64,000 nucleotides of DNA, from contig NZ_JBHMIM010000037.1 in assembly GCF_048060115.1 (NCBI RefSeq), positions 11,331 to 75,330 on the forward strand, read 5' to 3'. The notes below the pieces were generated by a model, which saw nothing but the letters and a program-made list of their open reading frames with translations, was not told the origin of the DNA and ran no database searches. The DNA comes from Micromonospora_E sp048060115 (lineage in GTDB: Bacteria; Actinomycetota; Actinomycetes; Mycobacteriales; Micromonosporaceae). Position numbers and translations under genes: made by a program. Below are positions 8,798 to 16,895 of this stretch, in pieces. Within the stretch, counting starts at the first letter, position 1. Each line of letters opens with the position of its first letter.

Positions 8798-8811
8798 TCG
8801 AAGCGCTTCGA
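8798..8811. promoter_or_regulatory. LacI-type operator candidate upstream of the GH3-lacI operon
   Basis: TCGAAGCGCTTCGA is a perfect 14-bp palindrome with the central CG step usual for LacI-family operators. It lies 140 bp upstream of the GH3 start. The LacI-family protein encoded by the same operon is the obvious ligand, by inference. A second, imperfect palindrome (TGACACGGTTTCA, 8838-8850) is nearby. Confidence 0.5.
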
Positions 8812-8928
8812 CGACCGGCTGAAAAATGCTCCACCGTTGACACGGTTTCACACGTGTTAACCGCGGAGCCCTTCGAGGTTGACATCCGTCAGTACGAGCG
8901 GTCAAGGCCCCACCGCGACGAATTGACG

Positions 8929-9207
8929 TCAGTCAGCCGCCGTCATCGTCCCCGCCGCCTGCTGCACTGTCCCCGCCGCCTGCCGGCCACCCCAGTCGCT
9001 GAAGTCCAGCGACCGGAGATCGCCGACGGCTTCCCACCAGAGGAGTGGGTCGCGCAGTGCCGCCAGCTCCCCGGACGTCGGGGTGAAGGCCCGGCCGGTC
9101 GGCGTGGATGTCGAGGTACCGCTGTTGAGCCAGCTCGAACACGGCCGAGGCCAGGGCCCGGCCGGCTTCGGACACCGTGCCGTCGAGCAGTACGCAGGGC
9201 CGACGTC
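8929..9207 (-). pseudogene. Frameshifted C-terminal remnant of an unidentified gene
   Basis: Between the ROK regulator and the GH3 gene, two minus frames join into one protein-like string. Frame one reads CVLLDGTVSEAGRALASAV followed by FELAQQRYLDIHADR (9207 to about 9095). After a shift near 9094, frame two reads FTPTSGELAALRDPLLWWEA and VGDLRSLDFSDWGGR, ending at the stop at 8929. There is no start codon or ribosome site, and the upstream end abuts the ROK stop. I do not recognise the family. It looks like a decayed gene end, or a short gene carrying a sequencing indel. Confidence 0.4.
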
Positions 9208-9218
9208 ACCGGTGGGGA

Positions 9219-10448
9219 TCAGCTGGTGGTTTTGGCCGTCGGGGTGGGCATCCGGCCGTCGTCGATCGCGGCGATGGCCCGGGCCGCGCCGCCGATCGCC
9301 GCCGCGCCGCCGGCCAGCGTGGACGCCGCCAGCTGGGTGCCACCGGCCTGCGGCGCCATCGTACGGGCGGCGAGCTGGGCCTGCGCGGCCGGCAGCAGCC
9401 ACGGCACGAGTGGTACGAAGTAGCCGCCGAGCAGCACCACTTCCGGGTTGACCAGATTGGCCAGGATCGACACCCCGGTGCCGAGATGCCGGCCGATCTC
9501 CGCCAGCGCGGTCAACGTGGCCGGATCCTCGGCGCGGGCGGCCGCCCGCACCCGGTCGATCTCCGGAGCGAAGTCGGTGACCGGGCCGTCGGCCTCGGCG
9601 TCCGGCAGCACCCGGCGGACCAGGGCAGGGATGCCGGCGAGTGCCTCCAGGCAGCCGTTGGCGCCGCACCTACACGGCGGGCCGGCCGGATCGAGCTGGA
9701 GGTGGCCGATCTCGCCGGTGAAGCCGCGGGCACCGTGCAACAGTCGACCGTCGACGACCAGGCCGGCACCGATGCCCGCGCCGCCGGTGAGGTGCACCAG
9801 ATTGGCCGTGCCGGCGTGCTGGCCGTGCCGCTGTTCGGCCAGCGCGGCCAGCTGGGCGTCGTTGTCCACCACGACCTCGTAGTCCGGGTTGCGCAGTGCC
9901 CGCTGCAGGTCGGCGCGCAGGTCGACGTCGCTCCAGCCGAGTTCGGGACAGCGGCAGACCCGACCGTCGTGGTCGACCAGGCCGGGCACGCCGACGGTCA
10001 GCCCGAGCACCTGTCGGCCCTGGCGCACGACCCGGGCGGCGGCCCGGCTGGCCAGCGCGGCCACCGTGCTGGCGGCCCTGCCCGGGGTGGCGGCCAGGCC
10101 GGTGAAGGCGCGCTGCCAGGAGAGCACCTCGCCGCCGGCGAGGTCGAGGGCCACCGCGGTGAGATGGTCGGCGCTGATCTCGATGCCGATCGCGGCGTAG
10201 GCGTCGCCGTCGATCACCAGCATGGCGGCGGGCCGGCCGATGCGGTGTTCGGTGAGTCCGGTCTCGCGGATCAGCCGCCGGTCGATCAGGTCGGCGACCA
10301 GGCTGGACACGGTGGCCTTGTTGAGCCCGGTGGCGGCCGCGATGTCCGCCCGGGAGCAGGGCGCGTGGACCCGGACGTAGCGCAACACGACGGCGAGGTT
10401 GGTGGCGCGTACATCGGTGAGGTCCGCCGGCTGCGGGCCGCTCTGCAT
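9219..10448 (-). CDS. ROK-family transcriptional regulator (NagC/XylR type)
   Basis: About 409 residues. The N-terminal winged helix-turn-helix (CSRADIAAATGLNKATVSSLVADL, roughly 30-60) is followed by a ROK sugar-kinase-like domain. It contains the phosphate-binding DNDAQLAALAE, HLTGGAGIGAGLV and the zinc-binding signature CRCGANGCLEAL. Such proteins are sugar-responsive repressors. It is divergent from an oligosaccharide ABC importer, and a GH31/GH42 pair follows that importer, so this is the probable local regulator. ATG 10448 and GTG 10457 are both possible starts; neither has a strong ribosome site. The shared upstream gap carries a TTAGT-N10-ACTAA inverted repeat. Confidence 0.92.
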   Translation of the reverse strand: MQSGPQPADLTDVRATNLAVVLRYVRVHAPCSRADIAAATGLNKATVSSLVADLIDRRLIRETGLTEHRIGRPAAMLVIDGDAYAAIGIEISADHLTAVALDLAGGEVLSWQRAFTGLAATPGRAASTVAALASRAAARVVRQGRQVLGLTVGVPGLVDHDGRVCRCPELGWSDVDLRADLQRALRNPDYEVVVDNDAQLAALAEQRHGQHAGTANLVHLTGGAGIGAGLVVDGRLLHGARGFTGEIGHLQLDPAGPPCRCGANGCLEALAGIPALVRRVLPDAEADGPVTDFAPEIDRVRAAARAEDPATLTALAEIGRHLGTGVSILANLVNPEVVLLGGYFVPLVPWLLPAAQAQLAARTMAPQAGGTQLAASTLAGGAAAIGGAARAIAAIDDGRMPTPTAKTTS

Positions 10449-10600
10449 GGTGATCACGTTACGCCCCGGGTGCCAGCCGGACGGGCCCGCCCACGGGCGG
10501 CTGGGAGCGTATCGGGAGGGCTCTGCCGCAGGGTCGGCGGCAGCTGATGGTTCCCGTCACGTAGGCCTCCCTTGTGGCGCCTGTCACCGTCGGCTACTTT

Positions 10601-10623
10601 GTTTAGTCACCAGACGAACTAAC
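10601..10623. promoter_or_regulatory. Candidate ROK operator in the ROK/ABC divergent region
   Basis: TTAGT (10603-10607) and ACTAA (10618-10622) form an inverted repeat separated by 10 bp within an AT-rich patch in an otherwise GC-rich spacer. Similar TTAG/CTAA half-sites recur between the GH31 and GH42 genes, though with different spacing. Assignment to the ROK protein is inferred from position. Confidence 0.35.
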
Positions 10624-10721
10624 TCTAGCGTGCGAACCGCACCCCACACATCCCCATTCCGGGCTGGTTCGTCCCGCACCTCACCGGGACGCCTGCCTGC
10701 CGATACCGAAGGGAGCGCGCC

Positions 10722-12401
10722 GTGGATCGATCCCTCGCGGGCGCGGCCACCAATCGACGTCGATTCCTTGGCCTGGTCGGCCTGGGCGCCACCGCGATGG
10801 CCGGTGGCGGGTTTCTTTCCGGCTGCAGCCGGCCGGCCGGCACCCAGGGCACGGCGACCAACGTCGACGCGGTCAGCGCCGTGCTGCCCAGGTACCAGCC
10901 GGTCGACCTGATCACCCCGGACATCGCCGGGGTCCGGCCGATCGCCGACGGCTACCTCCAGTACCCGGCGCGGCTGGTCAAGGCGGTCACCGAGACGCCG
11001 GGCAACAGCAGCGAGCCGATCACCGCGATGACTCCCTGGTGGGGGCCGACCCCGCCCGGCCTGGACCGCAACGCCTACCTGCAGGCGGTCAACGAGCGGC
11101 TCGGCGTGCCGATCGACTTCAGCGTCCAGGACGGCAACACCTACGCCGACAAGCTCAGCGCCATCCTCGGCGCCCGCGACGTGCCGGACCTGCTCTGCGC
11201 GCCGAACTGGGAGATCGACAAGATCCCGCGGTTCTCCGACGCTGTGTCGGCACTGTTCGAGGACCTGACCGACCACCTGGCCGGCGACGCCGCGTTGGCC
11301 TATCCGCACTTGGCCAGCTTCCCGACCGGTGCCTGGCAGTACGCGGTCTGGGGCGGCCGGCTGGCGGCGGTGCCCTGGCCGACCGATGGCCCGTTCCCGT
11401 ACGCCCTGTTCTACCGCAAGGACCTCACCGACGCCGCCGGCGTGCAGGCCCCGAAGAACATCGACGAGCTGTACGAGTTCGGCAAGGCGATGACCGATCC
11501 GGGCAACGGCGTCTGGGCGTTCGGCCCGGTGTTCGACATGGTGCAGATGTTCTACGGCGTGCCCGGCTCGCAGGGCGGCTGGCGCCATAGGGACGGCGGT
11601 GGCTTGGAGTTCAAGTACGAGACCGAGGAGTACCGCGCGGCCCTGGAGTTCACCACGAAACTGTTCACCGAGGGCCTGGTGCACCCGGACGTCGTGGAGA
11701 GCAAGGGCTCCGATACCAAGCAACTGTTCAACAGCGGTCGGCTTGTCTGCTTCCAGGACGGCGTCGGCGCCTGGCGCGGCATGTACTCCGAACAGCGGCA
11801 GATCACCCCGACTTTCGACATGCAGCCGGTGCCGATCTTCTCCGCCACCGGCGGCGGCGACCCGATCGCCTGGGGCGAGGAGAAGCCGGTCTTCTACACC
11901 TTCATCAAGAAGGGGCTCAGCGCCGCGCGTACCGAGGAGCTGCTGCGGGTGCTGAACTGGTGCGCCGCGCCGTTCGGCTCCGAGGAGTACCACCTGCGGC
12001 AGTACGGGGTGGCCGGTGAACACCACACGATCGGTGACGACGGCAGCCCGGTGATGACCGAACTCGGCCGGCAGGAGATCGCCGACCAGTACACCTTCCT
12101 CGCCGGCCGCTACCCGGCCATCGTGCAGACCGCCGACGTCCCCGGCTTCGTCGAGGATCTGCTGGGCTACTCCAACGAGACGGTGAAGTACCTGGAACCG
12201 AACCCGTGGGCCGGGATCAAGCTGGAGCTCCCGGCCAACTACTCCCGGGTGCTTCAACCGACCGAGGACAAGATCCGCGACGTGCTGCGCGGTCGCCGGC
12301 CGACCAGCGACCTGGACCAGATCATCAGCGAATGGCGCAGCAGCGGCGGCGACGAGGGTCGTGACTTCTTCGCCCAGGCGCTCGAAGACAACGGTCGATG
12401 A
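10722..12401 (+). CDS. Extracellular sugar-binding lipoprotein of an oligosaccharide ABC importer
   Basis: Solute-binding protein of 559 residues, the extracellular receptor of a CUT1-type importer in the LplA/aldouronate-binding size class. The N-terminus has a twin-arginine-like NRRRFLGL followed by a hydrophobic stretch and lipobox LSGC (lipidated Cys near residue 35), so it should be membrane-anchored outside. The mature part has extracellular-solute-binding family 1 character (FYRKDLTDAAGVQAPKNIDE, LFNSGRLVCFQDGVGAW). The GTG start has GAAGGGAG about 10 bp upstream. Its stop overlaps the first permease (ATGA). No ATPase gene is nearby, so a shared MsiK-like ATPase elsewhere is likely. 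Confidence 0.92.
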   Translation: MDRSLAGAATNRRRFLGLVGLGATAMAGGGFLSGCSRPAGTQGTATNVDAVSAVLPRYQPVDLITPDIAGVRPIADGYLQYPARLVKAVTETPGNSSEPITAMTPWWGPTPPGLDRNAYLQAVNERLGVPIDFSVQDGNTYADKLSAILGARDVPDLLCAPNWEIDKIPRFSDAVSALFEDLTDHLAGDAALAYPHLASFPTGAWQYAVWGGRLAAVPWPTDGPFPYALFYRKDLTDAAGVQAPKNIDELYEFGKAMTDPGNGVWAFGPVFDMVQMFYGVPGSQGGWRHRDGGGLEFKYETEEYRAALEFTTKLFTEGLVHPDVVESKGSDTKQLFNSGRLVCFQDGVGAWRGMYSEQRQITPTFDMQPVPIFSATGGGDPIAWGEEKPVFYTFIKKGLSAARTEELLRVLNWCAAPFGSEEYHLRQYGVAGEHHTIGDDGSPVMTELGRQEIADQYTFLAGRYPAIVQTADVPGFVEDLLGYSNETVKYLEPNPWAGIKLELPANYSRVLQPTEDKIRDVLRGRRPTSDLDQIISEWRSSGGDEGRDFFAQALEDNGR

Positions 12402-13438
12402 CTTCCACCGATGCTCCGGTGGCAGCCGGCGCCGCCGGGCCCACCGGGCCCGGCGGCGCCGCCGTTGGACCCGCCGGCTCCAGAACCGACCGGAGCCGGC
12501 GGCGTCCCGGCAGGGTGCCGCTGCGGGCCCGGCTACGCCGGGACTGGCCGCTGCTGGTGATGGCCGCACCGGCCGCGCTACTGCTGCTGGTCTTCCACTA
12601 CCTGCCCACCCTGGGCAACGTCATCGCCTTTCAGGACTACAACCCGTGGGTCGGTGACAACGCGTTCGAGGCGTTCGTCTACAGCGAGTGGATCGGGTTC
12701 GGCAACTTCGAGACCCTCTTCGGCGACCCGGCCTTCTGGGACGCGGTGGTGAACACGCTGACGATCACCGCGTTCCAGTTGGTCTTCTTCTTTCCCCTGC
12801 CGATCCTGTTGGCGATCCTGCTGCACAGCATCATGTCGACCCGGGTGCGCGGGTTCATCCAGAGCATCGTCTACCTGCCGCACTTCTTCAGCTGGGTGCT
12901 GGTGGTCACCTTCTTCATGCAGATGCTCGGTGGGGCCGGGCTGCTCGCCCAGCGGATGCGCGACGCCGGGCTAGAACCGTTCAACGTCATGGGCAACCCG
13001 GACACCTTCATCGTGCTGGTCACCGCCGAGTCGGTGTGGAAGGACGTCGGCTGGGGCGCGATCATCTTCCTCGCCGCGCTCAGTGCCATCGACCAGAACC
13101 TGTACGAGGCGGCGGCGGCCGACGGCGCGGGCCGCTGGCGGCGGCTGTGGCACATCACCCTGCCCGGGCTGCGCCCGGTGATCATTCTGCTGCTGATCCT
13201 GCGGCTCGGTGACGCGCTCACCGTCGGTTTCGAGCAGTTCATCCTGCAACGTGAGGCGGTCGGCCGGCAGGCCGCCGAAGTGCTCGACACCTACGTCTAC
13301 TACCAGGCGATCATCCCGCAGCAGTGGGGAATGGGCGCCGCCGCCGGCCTGTTCAAGGGCGTCATCGGGCTGGTGCTGATCATCGCCGCGAACAAGTTCG
13401 CCCATCGCCTCGGCGAGCAGGGAGTGTATTCCAGGTGA
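12398..13438 (+). CDS. Sugar ABC transporter permease (LplB type)
   Basis: Inner-membrane permease of 346 residues with six predicted transmembrane segments after a roughly 45-residue Pro/Arg/Gly-rich cytoplasmic lead (GAAGPTGPGGAAVG). The EAA loop that docks the ATPase is present as YEAAAADGAGRWRRLWHITLPGL (near 235-257). Other LplB-type features are FQDYNPWVGDN and FFSWVLVVTFFMQML. It overlaps both neighbours by 4 bp and pairs with the following permease as a heterodimer for oligosaccharide import. Confidence 0.92.
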   Translation: MTSTDAPVAAGAAGPTGPGGAAVGPAGSRTDRSRRRPGRVPLRARLRRDWPLLVMAAPAALLLLVFHYLPTLGNVIAFQDYNPWVGDNAFEAFVYSEWIGFGNFETLFGDPAFWDAVVNTLTITAFQLVFFFPLPILLAILLHSIMSTRVRGFIQSIVYLPHFFSWVLVVTFFMQMLGGAGLLAQRMRDAGLEPFNVMGNPDTFIVLVTAESVWKDVGWGAIIFLAALSAIDQNLYEAAAADGAGRWRRLWHITLPGLRPVIILLLILRLGDALTVGFEQFILQREAVGRQAAEVLDTYVYYQAIIPQQWGMGAAAGLFKGVIGLVLIIAANKFAHRLGEQGVYSR

Positions 13439-14415
13439 GCATCGCACGTACGCTGGCCGCCGGGCGGCGACCCAGGCTCGACCCGGTGAACCAGCCGACC
13501 CGACGGCGGCGCCCCAGCGTCGGCCGACCGGTCTGGGAGGAGCCACCGGGCCCGGTCGGCCAGGGGGTCAAGGGGCTCGTCCTCGCCGCGATGGTGCTCG
13601 CCGTTGTCTTCCCGATGTGGTCGGTCCTGGTGACCAGCCTGGCGTCGCGGGAGACCATCAACGCCACCGGTGGGATGGTGGTGATTCCCCGGGAGATCGA
13701 CCTGTCGGCCTATGTGAACATCTTCTCCGGCGGTCAGATCAGCCGGGCGGTGTGGGTCAGCACCCTGGTCACCGTGGCCGGCACGACGTTCAGCCTGGTC
13801 CTGACGGTACTGGCGGCGTACGGACTGTCCCGCAAGGACTCGCTCGCGCACCGCCCGCTGCTGTTTCTCTTCCTGCTCACCTTCCTGATCTATCCCGGCA
13901 TGGTGCCGAGCTACCTGGTGGTGACCGGGCTGGGCCTGAAGAACAGCCTGTGGGCGCTGATCCTGCCCACCGCGATCAGCGTGTTCAACCTGGTGGTCAT
14001 CCGGGCGTTCTTCATGAACGTGCCGGGAGAGCTGGTCGACGCGGCCCGCATCGACGGCGCCGGGGAGTTCCGGATCTTGTGGCAGATCATGCTGCCGCTG
14101 TCCAGAGCGGTGATCGCCGTCGTCGGCCTGTTCTACGCGGTCGGCTACTGGAACGCGTACTTCAACGCGGTGCTCTACATCGACGACAACGACAAGTGGC
14201 CGATCCAACGGGTGTTGCAGAGCTACATCCTGGCCGGGCAGTCGCCGTCGGTCACCGGCGCGCCGGTGAACATCCCCGGGGTCACCGCCTATCCGCCGAC
14301 CCTGGCAGTCAAGATGGCGGTGGTGGTGATCACCGTACTGCCGGCGGTGGTGATCTTCCCGTTCGTGCAGCGGCACTTCACCAAGGGCGTCATCACCGGC
14401 GCGATCAAGGGTTGA
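13435..14415 (+). CDS. Sugar ABC transporter permease (LplC/CUT1 type)
   Basis: Second permease, 326 residues from a GTG that overlaps the previous stop (GTGA). After a basic N-terminal tail of about 45 residues come six membrane segments, the CUT1-family stretch NIFSGGQISRAVWVST, and the EAA loop VDAARIDGAGEFRILWQIML (near 199-218). The WNAYFNAVLYIDDNDKWPIQRVLQ segment is characteristic of the LplC subfamily. Together with the upstream lipoprotein and permease it forms the importer without its ATPase. The open frame extends 5' to 13324, but that extension is a shadow of the first permease. Confidence 0.92.
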   Translation: MSIARTLAAGRRPRLDPVNQPTRRRRPSVGRPVWEEPPGPVGQGVKGLVLAAMVLAVVFPMWSVLVTSLASRETINATGGMVVIPREIDLSAYVNIFSGGQISRAVWVSTLVTVAGTTFSLVLTVLAAYGLSRKDSLAHRPLLFLFLLTFLIYPGMVPSYLVVTGLGLKNSLWALILPTAISVFNLVVIRAFFMNVPGELVDAARIDGAGEFRILWQIMLPLSRAVIAVVGLFYAVGYWNAYFNAVLYIDDNDKWPIQRVLQSYILAGQSPSVTGAPVNIPGVTAYPPTLAVKMAVVVITVLPAVVIFPFVQRHFTKGVITGAIKG

Positions 14416-14471
14416 CCGGTCCGTCGCGCGTCGGTGCCGACCCGGCCCACGGCGGGCCGGCGCCGCGCTGG

Positions 14472-16778
14472 TCAGAGCCGTACGCCGTCGAGCAGCACAG
14501 TGGCCGGTGGATCGCTGCCGGCCACCGGAGCGCACACGACCCGGCGTACCCGCAGCGGGCCGTCCACCGACACCCGCAACGTGTCCCCGTCGCGGACCGC
14601 CCGGATCGTGGTGTCCCCGTCGACGTCGCTCACCATCGTCTCGGCGCTGACGCCACCCCAGCTGACCACCGTCACCTCGGTGAACGGGCCGTCGCCGACG
14701 ACGTCACCCACCTCGGTGGTCGCGATCAGCGCGCCATGGCGTACGTAGAGCGGGATCCGGTGCAGCGGGGTGCGTACCCGCAGGTGGCGGCCGCCGCAGT
14801 GCACCTCGCCGGTCCAGTGGTCGACCCAGTCGCCGGCCGGCAGGTAGACCTGCCGCTGCCCGTCCGGACTGATCATCGGGGCCACCAGCAGGTCGGTGCC
14901 GAGCCGGTACTCCAACTCGGCGCCCCAGGCGGCCGGGTCGTCCGGCGAGTCGACCAGCAGCGCCCGCATCATCGGTGCGCCGGTCCTCGCGGCGGTCACC
15001 GCCGCCGAGTAGAGGTAGGGCATCAGCCGGTAGCGCAGCCGGATCGCCTCGACCACGTCTCGGGCGGCGTCGTCGGGAAAGTCCCAGGGCAGCCGGCTGG
15101 TGGTGCCGTGGAACCGCACCAGTGGCGACAGCGCGCCGAGCTGCGCCCACCGTACGTACAGGTCCGGGGTCGGGGTGCCGTGGAAGCCGCCGGCGTCGTG
15201 ACTCCAGAACGGTACGCCGGAGAGTCCGTGCGACAGACCGCCGCGCAGCGTGCTCGCCAGCCCGGGATAGGTGGCGTTGACGTCGCCGCTCCACTGAGCC
15301 GAGTGCCGCTGCCCACCGAGGAACGACGAACGGGCCCAGACCATGCCGTGCCCGGTGACCTCCTGGGTCACCGCCGACACCGCGTCGTTGAACAGCAGCG
15401 TGTAGACGTTGTGCAGCTCCAGCCCGGTCATCCCGTTGTGGGCCACCGCGTCGGCCGGCACCCCCTCGGCGAAGTCGGTCTTGAACACCATCGCACCCTG
15501 ACGCAGCAGATCCCGCAGCAGCCCGGTGAACCACTCGGTGGCCGCCGGGTTGGTGAAGTCGACGATGCCGCAGACCGGGTAGGAGCCGTGCCAGACGTCG
15601 GCGATGTAGGTGGAGCCGTCGGCCCGGCGCAGGAAGTAGCCGGCGGCGTCGGCCTGGGCGAAGACCGGACTGCCGGTCATGAGGTACGGGTTCATCCAGA
15701 GGCTGACCTTGAAGCCCTGCTCGGTGAGGGTGGCCAGCATGCCGGCCGGATCGGGGAAGTTGGCCGCGTCCCAGGCCATGTCCGACCAGGCGCCGTCGGC
15801 CTGCCAGTAGCAGTCCAGGTGCAGTACGTCGCACGGGATGCCGTCAGCTCGGATGCGCCGGGCCCGGTCGAGGACCTTCTCCTGGGTGTCGACGTAGAAG
15901 CCGGACGAGATCCAGGTGCCGAACGCCCACTTCGGCGGCAACGCCGGCCGGCTGGTCAGCCCGTCGTAGCGGTCCAGGATCTGGGCCGGAGTCGGGCCGG
16001 CGATGACGTAGTAGTCGATCAGGTCGTCCGGTACCAGGATCTGTACGCAGCTGTGCGTTGACGCGCAGATGTCGAACTCGACCGGCATTCCGCTGTCGAC
16101 CAGCACGCCGTAGCCCCGGTCGGACAGGTAGAGCGGGATGTTCTTGTGCGAGCGGTCCGACTCCGCGCCGAAGGCGTCGAAGTTCCACATCAGAGCCCGC
16201 TGGCCGCGTTTGTCCAGCCGGGTGAACTTCTCGCCGAGACCGACGAACCGTTCGTCGCCGGGGGCGTCGAAACACTCGTGGTACGCGGCGACCGTGCCGT
16301 CGACCAGGGACCGCCCGAACGGCAGGGTCCGCAACCGGCCGCTGATGTCGCGCTCACCGCGATTCTGGCTCACCAGCACCCGGCCCTGGGGGTCGAGGAA
16401 ACGCAGGTGCCACGGGTCGAGGCGGAGCTCGGCCACCACTGGTCCGGCGTCGATGCGGATCAGGTCGTCGCTGGCGGTGATCCTCGCCGGTTGCACCGAC
16501 GCGGCGATCAGCGGCAGCGCCCGCGCGGAGCGGCTGCGGGCGTGCGGGTCGGCGCTGAGCCGTACCCGGATCACCCCTTCGGCGGCGGCGCTCACCGACA
16601 CCGTCAACGAGTCGCCGTCGGCGGTGCTGCCCTTGCAGGTCACCCCGCTCGTGTCGGCGCTGAGCACCTCGGCGCGCACCAGCGCGGACAGGCCCTGCTC
16701 GCCCGGCGCGCGGACCGGAAGGTCGGGCGGGTCGGCGACGAAGGTCTCGTGGGGGACCAGGGGCGGACGGTACGGCAT
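14472..16778 (-). CDS. Glycoside hydrolase family 31, alpha-xylosidase-like (YicI type)
   Basis: A 768-residue retaining alpha-glycosidase with no signal peptide. ATG 16778 is preceded by GAGGAGACC; the frame is open further upstream but only as an antisense shadow of the GH42 gene. The N-terminal beta-sandwich ends near 265. The catalytic barrel contains DVLHLDCYWQADGAWSDMAW and nucleophile Asp 435 in VFKTDFAEGVP. The K-T-D-F context is that of alpha-xylosidases, where alpha-glucosidases carry WxDMNE-like sequences. The acid/base is probably Asp 499 in AQWSGDV. It is convergent with the ABC operon and divergent from GH42. Removal of alpha-1,6-xylose from xyloglucan oligosaccharides is the best-fitting role. 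Confidence 0.92.
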   Translation of the reverse strand: MPYRPPLVPHETFVADPPDLPVRAPGEQGLSALVRAEVLSADTSGVTCKGSTADGDSLTVSVSAAAEGVIRVRLSADPHARSRSARALPLIAASVQPARITASDDLIRIDAGPVVAELRLDPWHLRFLDPQGRVLVSQNRGERDISGRLRTLPFGRSLVDGTVAAYHECFDAPGDERFVGLGEKFTRLDKRGQRALMWNFDAFGAESDRSHKNIPLYLSDRGYGVLVDSGMPVEFDICASTHSCVQILVPDDLIDYYVIAGPTPAQILDRYDGLTSRPALPPKWAFGTWISSGFYVDTQEKVLDRARRIRADGIPCDVLHLDCYWQADGAWSDMAWDAANFPDPAGMLATLTEQGFKVSLWMNPYLMTGSPVFAQADAAGYFLRRADGSTYIADVWHGSYPVCGIVDFTNPAATEWFTGLLRDLLRQGAMVFKTDFAEGVPADAVAHNGMTGLELHNVYTLLFNDAVSAVTQEVTGHGMVWARSSFLGGQRHSAQWSGDVNATYPGLASTLRGGLSHGLSGVPFWSHDAGGFHGTPTPDLYVRWAQLGALSPLVRFHGTTSRLPWDFPDDAARDVVEAIRLRYRLMPYLYSAAVTAARTGAPMMRALLVDSPDDPAAWGAELEYRLGTDLLVAPMISPDGQRQVYLPAGDWVDHWTGEVHCGGRHLRVRTPLHRIPLYVRHGALIATTEVGDVVGDGPFTEVTVVSWGGVSAETMVSDVDGDTTIRAVRDGDTLRVSVDGPLRVRRVVCAPVAGSDPPATVLLDGVRL

Positions 16779-16837
16779 GCGGTCTCCTCGACTGGTCCGG
16801 CGCTCGATGCTCCCTGATGGATCCACCGGCATGGGGG

Positions 16838-16875
16838 CGACTAAATTAGTTTCTTTGCTAACCCAACAAACTGTC
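16838..16875. promoter_or_regulatory. Divergent GH31/GH42 control region with ROK-like half-sites
   Basis: The 117-bp divergent spacer contains an AT-rich block with ACTAAATTAGT (16840-16850, palindromic around one A) and a further GCTAAC (16857-16862). These TTAG/CTAA elements resemble the candidate operator before the ABC importer. Both genes could be repressed from here; no footprint evidence exists. Confidence 0.35.
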
Positions 16876-16895
16876 AACGGCGAAGGGGGCCACCG

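Larger units (their letters stand above)
8659..9218. other. 560-bp gap between GH3 and ROK genes
   Basis: The gap holds the GH3 promoter region (8659-8900) with the palindrome at 8798-8811, an AT-richer stretch around 8818-8865, and the frameshifted remnant (8929-9207). No other gene or RNA is visible. Confidence 0.5.

Noticed and set aside
13617..16061. 814-codon plus-strand frame across the GH31 gene
   Set aside because: It is out of frame in the second permease and antisense to GH31; no domain is recognisable.
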